A stretch of 64,000 nucleotides of DNA, taken from the NCBI RefSeq assembly GCF_030272615.1, contig NC_081409.1:654506468-654570467 (forward strand), read 5' to 3'. Under the pieces are notes generated by a model that was not told where the DNA came from, made no database searches, and was given only the letters and a program-made list of their open reading frames with translations. Shown in pieces: positions 44,893 through 57,237 of the stretch. The position numbers and the translations under genes were made by a program. The stretch's first letter is position 1. Each line of letters starts with the position of its first letter. Source of the stretch: Cryptomeria japonica (lineage: Eukaryota; Streptophyta; Pinopsida; Cupressales; Cupressaceae).

Positions 44893-47800
44893 AGCTATTT
44901 TGTGGAGAGCGGGAAATAAAATACCAGGGCTCTAAAAACACCTATAATTCTCATGAACAATTCAACCAAATCCACACAGAGGGCACTCAAATTTTTCTTA
45001 TTAGTTAGCTGCTTGTGTTTGGATGCCCTGAGACTGCTTGAATTCACATTCTTCTTGCTTTGTAATTGCTCTACAATCGTATGAATACTTGGTGAAGATG
45101 AATGCAGCAGAGTTTTCTCTTTTATTGCTCCACCATTAATTCCTTCGTGCAAAGAAAATTTGTCATTTGCTTCAAAATTTAAATTTACATCGTAGATGAT
45201 CATTTGGATAGCCATGATAAATCCTTGACTTCCTCTAAGCACTGAGTTGTTGCCCTTTTATTCCCTCTGGGCCACCTTTACCTTTTATGTTGTGTCAATC
45301 ACCATGCGGGGCAATAAATGCAATGAGTTCACCACATCCTCTTTCCCCGAACATCCATGTGCAACTTCATTTACCACTTTGGGATAAAATATTTATTATC
45401 TCCAACTTTGTTTTTTATCCCAAGGCCCATTTCTCTAATTCTTTCATCTTTTCAAGATAAGAATTATTTCGAATTCAATCCCCTTCTTATCCTGGATTAG
45501 AGCTTTATCCTTGTTTATTTATTCTCACTGAAACCAAAAATCAAGTCACCACCATATCTTGTGCTTCCCCTTGATAAGCTTTTCAGTTCATCTTTCTTTG
45601 CCATTTTAATCCCAAAGCATCGACAGATGCACTTCCCAATCCCCCGAGAGAAGACTTCTATTGTATTTCCATCTACCTTTTATCCCAAGCCTCTTTTCTT
45701 TGACCTTCACGACCCTCTAGGATAAAGATTTCATTTCTTATTTACTAGTCCTCTTATCCCAGAGCCCAAGTATCTATGTGCATACTCCTACTAAAACCCA
45801 AAGTATCACTCCGCATATGTTGTCTATTCCTTTGGGATAACTTTTGCTTCATTTCATCCTGCTCCTTATCTCAGGACAATAACAAATGCCTTGTAAACTA
45901 CCATGGGATAATAATTTCCCTCTCCACAGCCTTATATTCTTATCCCGGGACATAACCTTTGTTCTTGATAAATTTCTTGGGGCAAAGAAAACCTTCTCTA
46001 TTTTTTTCGTAAAATTATCTGGGCCTCTCAATGCTAACTAAAAATCTCTGTGGGGAAACCTTTCTATAGTAACTTTACTCTTTGAAAGCTACCGCAGGAT
46101 AAAAATATCTCCCTTTGCAACTCTTTGCTAGGAGTTATCCCAGGCAGTCTTTGGATGCTTCAATCTGCTCCCCAGGATAACTTTTCTCCTTTGTTTCCAC
46201 TCCTTTTGTTATCTCAGGAAATTTTTTGATGATCCCATGAGGCTGTGGGGCAATTTTCTATGTCTAGCCTCTTTGAATTTTTATCTTAGAGAATAGACTA
46301 CCAAAGCTACTTCACTTAAGATCTGAAACAAGCATGTGGGGAAACCTTGAGGGTTTAAGATCGTGGCATGGGGCCACTTTTTAGGACCCAATGAATACTT
46401 AGATATTAATAGAAAACCATAATGGAGACACAGGGTATTCAAGGGAAACCAGCCCGACAAAAGGGTCTAACACTCAGGGCCAGTAAAAGAATGACCCAGA
46501 CCCCTAAACATAGCAACTTTAAAAATCGGGAACCCTTAGTAGCTGGTCAACTTAAAATTACAATAGCACCCAAGTAAAAAATAAAAACTTTGAGACAAGG
46601 AGAAACCCATCCCCTTAACCCCTAAACCCTAAGATTTTTCAAAGGTTTTACATGCTACCCAAGGAAGGAAAAAACCATTCCAATGGAATGCATGTACATT
46701 GTAGATACAAACAAAAAATTACATAAGAAATAACATATAAATAAGGTTATAATTAGATAAAAGATAAAATAAAAACAAAAGAATAATATACAAAAGAATG
46801 CTTACATTTATATAATCATATACATTCACAAATGTATAAGATTATGTAAATGTATATAACAATGAAAAAAGGAAAAAATGAATAACAACAAACACAAACA
46901 AACATTTATAATCATATTAATAAACCGGGGAAACCTCCAAAGAATCAAGTCAGTGAATCAAATTTCCTCAGGGAAGTTTCCAGCCAGTTCCAAAAGGTCC
47001 TGAGATAATTTTACAAAGAGATGGAGAGTGCTTTCCTTTCCCTGGGTGGTTTTTAAAGATCACAAAATATGCTCTGGGATAAGAAAATACATAGGGAAAT
47101 GTTTTTTATTAAGGGAAAAACAGGTTTTGAGGGGGATCCAAAACCCCATACAATAGGTTTTGAAGGGACCCGAAACCCTCATATTTTACCAAGATCTAGA
47201 ACCTACAATGAACCTTCTCCCAAAAAAGATATGCAACTAAAATTAGTAGACCACTTCAACAAATCTAGCTGGTTGCAGCCAAAATCCAACATAGCCACAA
47301 GTAGGAATAAGCTAGCCAAACTAATAGAAAATCATAAGAGAGCCTGTTGGCATCACAAAATAAGCCAATAGATGAGGTTGATAGATTCCCTCATCCAGTC
47401 ATTAGGGATTTTTCGAGTTTCCCTACCCATATACCAAAAATTCAGGCAAAAAAAGGATAGGCTAAACCTTAACCATAATCAATAACACTCTAGGTTGGGC
47501 CCTTCAAAATTGTCAACATCCAGCCAGATATAAGAAAGGGGGTTTTTAAAGGCTCCCCTAAACTTTGATTTGGGTTTTAAAGTGGTTCCAAAAACCATCA
47601 GGAAACAACAAACAATCCCATAGTATATGATTGCACCTTTAACAACAAAACACCCATCCACCTCTATATGATAGTGCCCCACCTCTATAGGGGTTGAAAA
47701 GAGAGAGATCATCTGAAGAGAGACCCAATCAACTGGCCACAAGTTAAAATCCAGCAACCAAGAGAAGGAACAGTGAAGCTTTGTTAGACAACTAGGTTTT

Positions 47801-48920
47801 GAAAAGGCACCCACAACCTTTACAAAAAAGAAGAGAGGCCTGACAGACAACCTCCACCAAACTCTCCACCTCTATAGGAGAAATAGGAAAAAGTCCCAAC
47901 AATAAGAAAAGATAAAAATGCTCACTAGCCTCAAGACAAAGGGTCATCAAAACCCCCAACAGGATCCATCCCTTCAAGCTCAACCAACACTTCCCCACAA
48001 CAGAGGAATGGTCCCCCTCAATAGGACTTCCTGAAGACAAAAGAACAAGGGAATCCTTCAAAATTCCAAGGAACCTCTTGCAAAGGATAGAAAGAGAGGT
48101 GTGTTCAACAAGAACAAGAAGGAACCCACAAAGAAAACAAAACAAAGCCAGACAAACCTCCAAAATAGAGGTCCCCTATAGCTTCAAAATTTAGCCAATG
48201 ACTTTATTATTAATAAATATGGAGCCACCTAGGTCCCAAACAACTCATCCAACCAATGCGGGCACAAGGCCACATATCCAGGACCGCATGAGGGAATAAA
48301 AACCCCAACAAAACCTCTGACAGAAGTCGTACTTGAAATCATATCTTCCACAACTCTCTCACTCCCTGTCTCCAACATGATAAAAAAGAGGGAAAAAGAA
48401 AGGCAACAACCATAAATACCACCCTCGACATCACCATAAAACTCGATCATAATAGGCAGAAAAATAATCTCTCCCCTCCACACCAAACTCTAGTCGCACC
48501 CACACTAGCAACATTGCAAAACAAGTAAACAGGCACAAGTACAAGGACTGTGAGCAGAAGAAAACACTAAGAACCATCATCCACACCATCTACATCACCA
48601 TCAGCCTTCCCATCATCTTCATCAAAACAAGATGAAACCCTAGTTCACTTTCTCTCACTTGCACATACATTCCTTCTCCACTTCCCGCCCATCATTGTTT
48701 TCAATACATAGGGAAATGTTATCCCGGAGGGTCCAAGAGGAAAGGGAAGTGGGGCCCGGGGTCCTAGGATAACAGTATAAAGGAAATCTAAGAAAATATT
48801 ATCCCAGAGGGAAAAGGCATACATAGAGTTAGTCTTTGGGTTTCACTTTTCATAGAGAATCATTGAGAATAGAAAGTTGTAGAAAGTTGATTTGAGTACA
48901 TTTGTAGTTAGGGCGTTACA
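44893..48920 (-). mobile_element. Long non-coding leader or LTR-like tract, right copy
   Basis: Duplicate of 16328-20279, ending at 48920 (minus strand TGTAACGCCCTAAC). It keeps the motif cluster (about 45370-46200) and the hairpin (46803-46854). The short open frames seen on the left recur at 47479-48486 in part but in changed frames, which argues against protein coding. Confidence 0.4.
46803..46854. repeat. AT-rich hairpin, right copy
   Basis: Same foldback as 18151-18202, conserved between the diverged copies. Confidence 0.75.
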
Positions 48921-49044
48921 CTTAGTTCATTAATCCTATTGCTTAACCATGAGTTAGTGGCTATTTCTCTAGAGTATAGGAACCTGTTGATTTGAGTACC
49001 AACATAATCTTAATATTACCAATTTTAATGTATTAGCTTATGTT

Positions 49045-49518
49045 GTGAATCCACAAACTACTTGGTATAAAAGGTAACTATGACAATATTCACGCAAATT
49101 AGGTAATAAAACAATAACACTAACACTTGTCTTGACTCTGGTGATTTTGAGAATGAATATGGTTTCTTTGGACATCCGAACTGAAAAATTAAAAGCCACT
49201 TCATGCACGTGAAGAATCCAAGGGTTAATTTACATGCATAGGGGACATTGCTCGCAACTAGGAGCCTAAGGGTATAAAACATTAGTATAACAATATTAAC
49301 GCATAAGCTGATATAAATGCATTAGCTCATATTACTAATCTATATCTACGTTAACACTAAGACATGTCTCGATTCCAGTGATTTTGAGAATGAATATGGT
49401 TTCTTCAGTCATTTGCACTGTAAAATTAAAAGCCACTTCACGCACGTGCAAAATCCAAGGGTTAAGTTACATGCTTAGGGGACATCGTTCGTGGCTAGGA
49501 GACTAAGGGTATAAAACA
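49045..49518. repeat. 237-bp tandem duplication, right copy
   Basis: Units end at 49281 and 49518 with the TAAAACA phrase, again a 237-base period, so the tandem event came before the segmental duplication. Confidence 0.85.
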
Positions 49519-49863
49519 TTAGTATAAGAATATTAATGTATTAGCTAATATTGGTGATCTGTATTTGCATTAGTCAAATTAAATAATCAGTCGCACAACT
49601 CTAATATTTTGAAATCACGAATTTGGAACAACGTGTTACATAGAAAAGAATAAAGCAATCATATCAAATAACACTATAGTCACAACAACTAATTTGATTG
49701 AAATATGATCCCGTAACATCGTTGTTAGTTGGCTTAAGGTTTTGAAATTAATACCACTTACTTAGATGCCATACTTTAATAAATAGAAAATATTTGGCTT
49801 AAGATTACTTGCACGCTAACTTAATTATTATTCTCTTGTTGGCTATAAAACCTTTTGGATATC

Positions 49864-50097
49864 GCTGCCACGGGTTAGAGTAGTTGGTCTTAAGTCTCGG
49901 GTTTTCTCCCTAGGGTCTTGGGTTCGACTCCCTCTCCCAGAGTTATTCTACCGCAAACACTTGGGGGCAGTGTTGATGGCACCGTGGCTACAGGGATTAG
50001 TCTCATCCCAGCTCAGCCCTTGCCTAAACCAGGGTAGGGTCGGGGCGCTGGGCTGGGGCTGTGGGGATACCCTGACAACAAAAAAAAAAAAAAAAAA
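49864..50097 (+). mobile_element. tRNA-derived SINE
   Basis: A 234-bp insertion with a tRNA-like head: a box A-like GTTAGAGTAGTTGG (49874-49887) and box B GGTTCGACTCC (49921-49931), 33 bases apart. The body is GC-rich and the tail is a run of 18 A. It is flanked by a 17-bp target duplication ending CCTTTTGGATATC (49847-49863 and 50094-50110, overlapping the A tail). The left copy has a single uninterrupted site at about 21214-21230. SINEs are transcribed by RNA polymerase III and mobilised by LINE proteins; the LINE family at 55.7 kb is a candidate partner, unproven. The sharp tail and clean boundaries suggest a young insertion. Confidence 0.93.
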
Positions 50098-50194
50098 CCT
50101 TTTGGATATCAATTGCCAAATCAAGTAAAAATAGATAATTGTAGTGGTGATTGTTGTTGTAAGAAAAACGTTGGCCAACTTCTCCCTTTGCAAT

Positions 50195-50658
50195 TCTATA
50201 CAAATGGATCCAGTTTGGGGGGAAATCAATCACAATAGCCTAAAAAAATTTTATTCTTTAAGGATCATGACTTCATCCGCAATGTTTCAATCATCCTGGG
50301 TCATGACTATCTTGCAGTCGAGGGTTGTTATAGATTAAATGTGGAAATCTCATCACTCTTCTTATCATGGTGTCTAGAATTAGGCATGGTGTCAAAGGTG
50401 AGGTGGGTCATCACTTCTTGTATTCTTGAAGAATGGAGAGATGGTCTGGAAGATATCCTGGTCAGGGCACGGATGGGGATGGGTTTTTTGGCTCGTGAGG
50501 AGGATTGGTTCCAAATTGGTGAAGGCCAAGGGGACTCATCTGGCTCTATTCATCCTTTTATTCTTTGGAGTGTGCATGACAATCCGAAAGTATACAACGT
50601 GGCTGTGAGTGAAGGCCTCAATGCCATCAAGGATTACCTTTGCAAAAAAAAAGGCTAA
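50195..50658 (+). pseudogene. Relic of unknown protein, right copy
   Basis: Paralogue of 21290-21768. After MDPVWGEINHNSLKKFYSL it loses frame near 50262, then is open from about 50265 to a TAA at 50658, keeping VEISSLFLSWCLELGM, RWVITSCILEEWRDGLEDI, RARMGMGFLAREEDWFQIGE, GSIHPFILWSVHDNPKVYN and AIKDYLCKKKG. The Arg codon lost on the left is intact here. About 130 residues read in one frame, and substitutions between the two copies are often conservative (Asp/Glu, Met/Ile). Function unknown; no signal peptide or membrane segment. Confidence 0.6.
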
Positions 50659-50659
50659 A

Positions 50660-52490
50660 TATGGATGAGGTCATCCAAAGGGAAGCATAAAGGTGGTATA
50701 GTGTAAAATAATGTAATCAAGTATTTTTTTCTTTTGGCTACAAAGGATAGTGGAGTGGCAGATTAAGGGTAGTAGTGGAGTTTCCAAGAAAGACGTGATG
50801 TGTGGTGGCAACTTTTTGGTGAAGGTGGTCGGCCTTGGTAATGTAACTTCTTGGTCTCCCCTTTTGTCTTGGGCATGGGAGGTTTTGCTCTATGTTTTTC
50901 CATGTAGATCTTTGTATTTAGGATTGACACATATAATGGGGAAATGGATTAGTGGCATGGGGTCTAGTTCTATTATAGAGAAAGGCTCGACTCAGCGTGT
51001 TGTGTATGGGTGGTTTTGTGGTATAGGACCATGGAATTTTTTGGAGGCCCCAATTTTGGGCAAAACTATGATAATTATGTAAACTTTATTCATATCAATA
51101 ATAAAATACTCATTTACAAATAAAAAAAAATATCGTCACTAAATGACAGGCATTGGTTTTGTGCGGTAGTGTAAATCGCTAGTAAAAACAACCTTTTGCA
51201 TTAAAACATGTCTGAATTCGCTAGTAAAAACAACCTTTTGCATTAAAATATGTTTGAATTTTCCAGTATATTTATTACATTTATTGCATTACAAGGCAAA
51301 ATCACCAGCCCTAATACGTTTCTCTAACACATGGAAAAAATGCTTCGCCAACAAGTCGCCAATAATAATTATATTATTGATAAGTTAGCCCCAATACAAA
51401 GGCAAATATCAATTTCGATCTAAATTAATAAGAATCTTCCAAAATTACATAAGAAAAGAGATGGGTAGGAGCTTTTTGTAATTGAAGATTGTTGCTTTTC
51501 CTTATGCTATAAAGGTAGATGTCTAACATTGTAGAAGGATCCATTCCTTTTCTTTTTTTATAATTTTGAAAATTTATTTAACAGACAACAATCATTGGTA
51601 AAAGAAAATTTCTTATAAACAAGATCATATTCTACCATAGCTACCTTATTGGTAATGTCACAAAAATATATAAATAAATGAAAAAAATAAACTCCTTTAA
51701 ATTATTCTATTCTTGAAAAATGAATTTCCATTTTTCATATATCTTACATTTTGGTTATTTGAGAAAAACTTATAAATGATTCACTAATAAAATATATAAT
51801 TTAAATAAGTTATTAAAATAATACATTAAATTTGCATGTGAAACAATAATTTGATGTGTTCGTTTCTATTTCTCCCATATATTTCTTTTGAATCTTTCAT
51901 AGGTAGTATAATTAATTGAGTTAAATTGGTCATGATATTGTGAGTAATGATATGTTTAAAAAATTCATTATAAAAGATTGAAATCTAAATATCGAACTTC
52001 CTCTCTTTATTTTTTCTCCAATAAATCTAATTCTCTTTTGTTTTTTTTAAACTAAAAGAATGAGATTGTAGTATTGATTTATGTAAGAATAAAATTTAAA
52101 ATATAATATATCTCTAAAAAAGATTAAGTAGAATTGAAAAACTATTTTCATGTTAATCGAAATAGTCAAATCAACAAAGATCCCTTGAAAAAATAGACCA
52201 CATTGACAAGATAAGTCTATCCAATATAATTTTGATGCAAATCTCAAGACTTAGAAGGTCACTAAATCCATTGATTAAATTATCCTTTAAAGAGAGGTAG
52301 GGTAATTTAATTCTGTTTTATTTTGGTTTTATATTTTTTTGGCATGTTTCCAAAACCTTAACTTAGACTCTTTTGTGTTTGGATCCATGGCTCCCTTATT
52401 TTTGAAAGACTTATGTTTTTCTTCGTAATGATAACTTTGAATTTCAGGGAATGTTGATTAGATTTGATGAAAATAAAGATTAAATACCTT
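50660..52490. other. AT-rich non-coding stretch, right copy
   Basis: Matches 21769-23967 with deletions; no coding sequence. It ends at the empty target site ATATC (52491-52495) of the minus-strand LTR element. Confidence 0.6.
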
Positions 52491-52764
52491 ATATCAATAG
52501 GTCCATGTTTTATGTTAGAAGTAGGTCTCTAAATAAACAATAGACATATTAACTACAATATGTAAAAAAATTATGATAAATGAACATAATACTCTTATCT
52601 AAAAATAATTAAATATAAATAAGATTAAATTTCTAAAAATGTAAAATTGTTAAATGTTTTTCTAAAATAATGTAAGTGGATTTGTCAAGAAATTGTACTC
52701 TAAAACTAGGTTGCACAAACAGTAAAATCATATATAAAACACGGGCTATTTAAGCCTTTTAATC

Positions 52765-52900
52765 CCAAGAAGAACAAGATTATGACGAGGAGCAAGAAGA
52801 TGATAACGAACAAGAAGATTATGACGAGGAGCAAGAAGATTATAGCGAACAAGAAGATTGCAACGGTAACTTAGTCAACTTGGCTAGCTCTGTCACCGCC
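52765..52900 (+). pseudogene. Acidic coding relic, right copy
   Basis: QEEQDYDEEQEDDNEQEDYD then EEQEDYSEQEDCNGN on the plus strand. The unit number differs from 27195-27330, as expected of a short coding minisatellite. No start, splice site or downstream domain is certain. Confidence 0.45.
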
Positions 52901-53008
52901 TGTTTGCAAACTGAAGTTATCTGAAGCACCGCCTAAATCTTTTGGCACTGCCTGTTTGCAAACTGAAGTTATCTGAAGGTATGTGTTTCTGCTCTTTTCA
53001 TTAAACAC

Positions 53009-53502
53009 CACCAACTGTGATTAAGCACCGTCTAAATCTTTTGGCACTGCCTCTTTGCAAACTGGCATCCTTATTTACTTCAAAGATCGCCTACAATCTG
53101 ATTGTTAACTTCCGTGCAGTGCAAGTCTATATGCCGCCCTTCTATAACTATAAAACTGGGGCTAATGTAGGAATTTGAATATCATATCGGAACACATGCA
53201 TGAGATCTCTGCAGAGATCTGTATCTGTCAATCTCTGTTTTGATATTTTCCTGTAGCCCTTTATCTCTTCCAGATCCAACAGGAGAAGCGGATAAGAAGT
53301 GGATAATTATAAAGACGAGCAAGAAGATGATCTCAAAGAAGAAGATGATCGTAGTGAATATAATTCCAGCACTAGCTATGTATATTATGAGATTATCTGG
53401 AATTACGTTCACCACCATCATCTTGTTTTTGAGATCATCTGGAAGTATAGTCACTAGCAATGCCAAAAGATTTAGGCGGTGCTGAATGACAGTTGGCAGT
53501 TA
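53009..53502. repeat. Inverted repeat flanking an acidic segment, right copy
   Basis: Same arms as on the left with a longer spacer, because about 160 bases near 53130-53330 are absent on the left. The spacer reads VDNYKDEQEDDLKEEDDRSE on the plus strand and contains an 18-base perfect palindrome (53203-53220). Confidence 0.7.
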
Positions 53503-53614
53503 TGAACAGATGGTGTTGCTCCTAGGCATTACCGCTATCATCTTCATCAACATCTTTCAGCTTATCTTCATTAGTATGCTTTTCTTCATCATAATCTTTC
53601 TCCAGGTAGGAGAG

Positions 53615-53835
53615 ATTATTTTTTTTACGATCGAAGATAGAGTTTAGATATTGTGGATATTGTAGCAATAAGTGTTCTAGGAACTAAGGGAGAGTATTAT
53701 AATATTGTATTTCTCCCTCAAACTAAAAATAGTAAATGTTTGGTTGATATGTTTGTAGAAGTATTCACTATTATCATTGAGTTGTTTTTATTTTTGGCAT
53801 GTAAGCTATATTTTTAGAATGAGTCTTGTTGCATT
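53615..53835 (+). mobile_element. Copia 3' end relic, right copy
   Basis: Duplicate of 27955-28175 with the same purine tract and AATATTGTATTTCTCCC sequence. Confidence 0.5.
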
Positions 53836-54431
53836 GTGCCCAGGGACCTACATCTTGTTCATCATCTTGTTCTTCTTCTGCATTTTCCTCTTTTCATTAT
53901 TCATCATAATCTCGTCATCTTCTTTATCATCTTGTTCTTCTTTATCATCTTCTTCTTCATCAACTTCTTCATCAGCTTCTTCTTCGTCTTCTTTCTTCAG
54001 GTTTGTCTTCATCATGATCATCTTGTGCCCACTGACTGAAATCTTGTTCATCATCTTGGTCACCACTATGCTCTTCTTTTTCTTCATCATCTTGGTCACC
54101 ACTATGCTCTTCTTTTTCTTCATCATCTTGGTTACCACTATGCTCTTATTTTTCTTCATCATCTTCGTTCCAATCATCTGCCATATAATCTTCTTGCCCA
54201 TATTTATAATTATCCGCTTCTCCATCATCTATCTTTCAGCTTATCTTCATTACAATGCTCTTTTTCATCTTCGTTTCTTTGCGTTGCTGCTTCTTGTTCT
54301 TCATTATCTTGTCCCCTCTGCTCTGATCTGTCAATTTTTACATTCTCAGAATCACATGAACTACCCATTTTGACCATATCAAGGTACAACGACGAAGAAA
54401 AGACTAGGGATCGTGACGTGCCAAGAAACAA
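53836..54431 (-). pseudogene. Acidic repeat protein relic with EQDV..WAQ motif, right copy
   Basis: Minus strand: a plausible N-terminus MGSSCDSENVKIDRSEQRGQ at about 54371, then DNEEQEAATQRNEDEKEHCN, a frameshift after KLKDR, EADNYKYGQEDYMADDWNED, three 36-bp units of the type EEHSGDQDDEEK (about 54050-54160), then EQDFSQWAQDDHDEDKPEE at 54024 and EQDVGPWAQ at 53836. One unit of the left copy is missing and the EEHSGDQ array is expanded. I do not recognise the family. Confidence 0.5.
54050..54160 (-). repeat. 36-bp coding minisatellite
   Basis: Three near-identical 36-base units, CTTCATCATCTTGGTCACC followed by ACTATGCTCTTCTTTTT on the plus strand. On the minus strand each encodes a 12-residue EEHSGDQDDEEK-type unit. 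The left copy has only one such unit (about 28500-28535). Confidence 0.85.
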
Positions 54432-54649
54432 GAAATTGATTAGCTAAAAGCGAAACAGATTTAGCCGAATAAAAAACCGTAAAGAACAAAGGCAGCAGTG
54501 CAGGTAAAAACTATAAAAAACTTTATAGTAATTTGGAGGTATGAAATATAAATTTTAACAAAGTTCATTGGATTGGAGTTGTGCTGCTAAGAAATCTCCA
54601 TTCACAAATAATTGAGTTCCAGGTTTGATTCTCATCCCATTTTGTGATG

Positions 54650-55728
54650 CTTGCAAACTCATGGATCAAACTGATTCAATATATAGAAATATTTATTAGA
54701 GATGATAAAGAAGATGATGATGATGCAGAAATTGATGAAGAAGATGAGGATGATATAGAAGAGGAAAATGTAGAAGAAGATCAACAACATGTGGGACAGT
54801 GGGCAGAAGTTGAAGAGGAAGAAGATCGAGGAGAAGAAAGATGATGAAGGAGAAGATAAGAATGATGCAGAACAGGAAAATGATGAAGAAGAACAAGATG
54901 ATGATGGAAAGCAAGAAGATTGCAATAGTAACTAATGGTAGCTCATCTGATGTTGGGAGTGGGGAAACTTAGGCTACTGAGTCCCAAACAAATCTTGACA
55001 TTAATAGTGGAGATGATCAAAAAAAGATATGAGTAGGAAGAAGACCGTCAAAAGATGATGATGTACAAAATGAAAAAGAAAAAGATGATGCAGAGATGAT
55101 GAAGAAGAAACAGATACCCGAACAGAAGAGGATGAGCAATAAAATAATGGCAAAGACATAGACGTCACTGAGAGTTCATCTGATGATATTATGAGAGAGG
55201 ATTCTTTGTCTTCTGACTTCTCAATAAATCAAAACCTAAGGAATGGAGATGAACAAGAAAGAGAACAACAGTTGTAAGATCTATGTCACAAAGAAGATGG
55301 TGCAGAATATAATGGGGAAAAAGAGGATGATGAAGATGGAAGAAGAAAAGCAGAAAATGAATAAGAAGATAATGATAAGGAAGGTAAGCAAGCATATGAT
55401 TATACCACTGATGATAACGAAGGAAATTCAGAAAAAACACAAATGGATACATAACATGTTACTGCAAAGAATGGTAAGGATGATGAAGCAAGAAAGTTAG
55501 GAGAAGTAGAAAAGGCTGAATCAGAGATAAATTATTAGAGGGCAAGAAGTTCAGGGGGAAAACAAGATACATCTGAAGAAAAGGCTGATCAAACGCAGAG
55601 TGGAAAATAATAAACAGACGCAGAAGATAATGTTGACGAAGAGGATAATAATGATGATAAAAATGAAGATGAAGGAATAAATAAAAAAGAAGCCTTCAAA
55701 GAGATGATCATTATGTGATGGCGATGAT
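54650..55728 (+). pseudogene. Acidic coding relic, second block, right copy
   Basis: Plus strand from about 54660. It reads DDKEDDDDAEIDEEDEDDIE, EEENVEEDQQHVGQWAEVEE, then after a stop DEGEDKNDAEQENDEEEQ, DDDGKQEDCNSN, NGSSSDVGSGET, REDSLSSDFSINQNLRNGDE and, past more stops, DAEDNVDEEDNNDDKNEDEG. HVGQWAE recalls the EQDV..WAQ motif read from the opposite strand at 53836-54431, and QEDCNSN recalls QEDCNGN at 52880. So the acidic blocks are one repeated family in both orientations. A LINE begins at 55731. Function unknown. Confidence 0.45.
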
Positions 55729-55731
55729 CAG

Positions 55732-57237
55732 GAAAATAATAGTAGAAGCAAAATTAAAAATCCCAGAAGGTCGGTTGAAACTCAATCCGTACCTAAGGCT
55801 TCTTTCAACAAGGGCAAGACAGCCCTGTTGCCTCCTAAACCCTTAACGATGGTATCGGGATCAATTAGGGACCCTAACTCAGCCTTGGTTAATGTTTTAG
55901 AGATTAATGAGAATCTGGTTAAGCGGATTCAACAATCTTGCAAGGCCTTTGGAGTTTTTGCGAGATGGCGGCGTCTTAGAATTTCATCGGAGGCTATTGC
56001 AGATTGGTTTATGTCGTCTTTCAAATGGATAGTAAGTATAGCTATCCTGCTTGAAGGTTTTCTGTATATTGATTGTAGTAATTCAAGACACAAGAAGGAA
56101 GTCTTAACAGGTAAATCTCCGACTTTGAAAGGTTTTGATTTTTGTTTTTTAGATTGGATTCTAGATTTCAACCCTAATAATATGCAATCTCTATAGATAA
56201 ATAGACCGCTATTGATACGTACCCTACCAATCGAATTAATGGACATTGAAATTATTACGAAAATTGGTAATCACATTGACAAATTTGTAGAAATCGGTGA
56301 TAAATATAGGAAGTATGCGATCTGTGTGATGATAATTAATATGGATATTAGTGCTAAAACCTTAAAACCTATTGAGATTAAATCAGGGGTGTCGTCCTTC
56401 CTTATCTATCCTAAATTCTTCAGAGGGATTCTAGATCTAGACCCTGCATCGACTCTAGTTTTGCCTCCTTCTCAATTGAGATCTAGTAGGATTCCTGGGG
56501 TCGACATTAGTTTCAATCTAGAAAAGGGAGGGTTTGTGGTTTAGGAAATCCCTTTGCCATCTAGGCATATTAAGGAAACTAAGGATGTTGAGGATATTGA
56601 AGAAGGATAATTTATCATTAACAAGGGACAAGAAGACTGTGTGATCCCTTCCTCTCCCAGCCTCCAGGTTGAACCCTTGTTGGATTTACTAGGAGTAACT
56701 GCTGAGCTGGAGACTCCCCTTGTCTCGATGAAAGATCCTCACTTTGCATCTACTGATGTGAAGGGAGGGGAATTGGATGCTCTCCCTCTTCCCTCTAATC
56801 AGGCTATAAGAGTGGAGGATTGCAGAAACTCTAATGGCTCTCCCCATAGCAAAGCATGCTCTACTAATGAAGAGAGGGTAGTTCAAGATGAGGATCCTAC
56901 CCACAAAGAGGAAGAGGTCAATTTCATTATTAACTATCTTTGTGACTCAGTCACTGAGGAAATCATGAATAAAATGTTGGATGAAATAATTGACAAGGAA
57001 GAGCTTGTTCTTCAAAAAAACCTATTAGATAAAGAAATTATAGCCTTCTCCCCTCCCCCTGTGGTCTCAGATATAGAAGAACTTCTTCTAGATTTGAATA
57101 ATAAGGTAAATGAAACTTTAGGTATCGAGCTTTGGGAAGCTGATAAATCTATCCTCGATTGTGCTAAGCTCTTCAAAAAGAGGGATAGGAAATCCCTATC
57201 AGAGCTTCGAGCTAATGATGGCTCTACGAAAGGTTAG
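55732..57237 (+). pseudogene. LINE ORF1 relic (DUF4283-like)
   Basis: A frame of 502 codons, already open at the 5' junction (ENNSRSKIKNPRRSVETQ), with in-frame stops near 56194, 56542 and 56608. The N-terminal part has the layout of plant LINE ORF1 proteins: SCKAFGVFARW, EGFLYIDCSNSRHKKEV, GFDFCFLDWILDFNP (W..DF.P block), PIELMDIEIITKIGNHIDKF and GVDISFNLEKGGF. The C-terminal half is acidic and Ser/Pro-rich (EDEDPTHKEEEVN-like) without a zinc knuckle. ORF1 coats LINE RNA. The second LINE ORF1 (62412-63818) lacks two of these stops, showing that they arose after the copies split. Confidence 0.8.

Larger units (their letters stand above)
36541..55490. repeat. Segmental duplication, right copy
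   Basis: Direct partner of 1-30580. It lacks the two LTR elements found in the left copy and keeps their unoccupied target sites (about 40868-40872 and 52491-52495). It carries a private SINE (49864-50097) and private deletions, for example one of 377 bases relative to the left copy near 51380. The left edge is set by the window start of the partner, so homology may extend further left, into 35-36.5 kb. The right edge fades in acidic low-complexity relics just before a LINE insertion. Confidence 0.9.

Noticed and set aside
49871-49931. Possible tRNA gene
   Set aside because: Boxes A and B are present but no cloverleaf can be completed, and the sequence is continuous with a GC-rich body, an A tail and target duplications, so it is a SINE head.
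55828-56196. LINE ORF1 start at 55828
   Set aside because: The codon there is TTG, and the frame is open and similar to the second LINE upstream to 55732, so it is not a real start.
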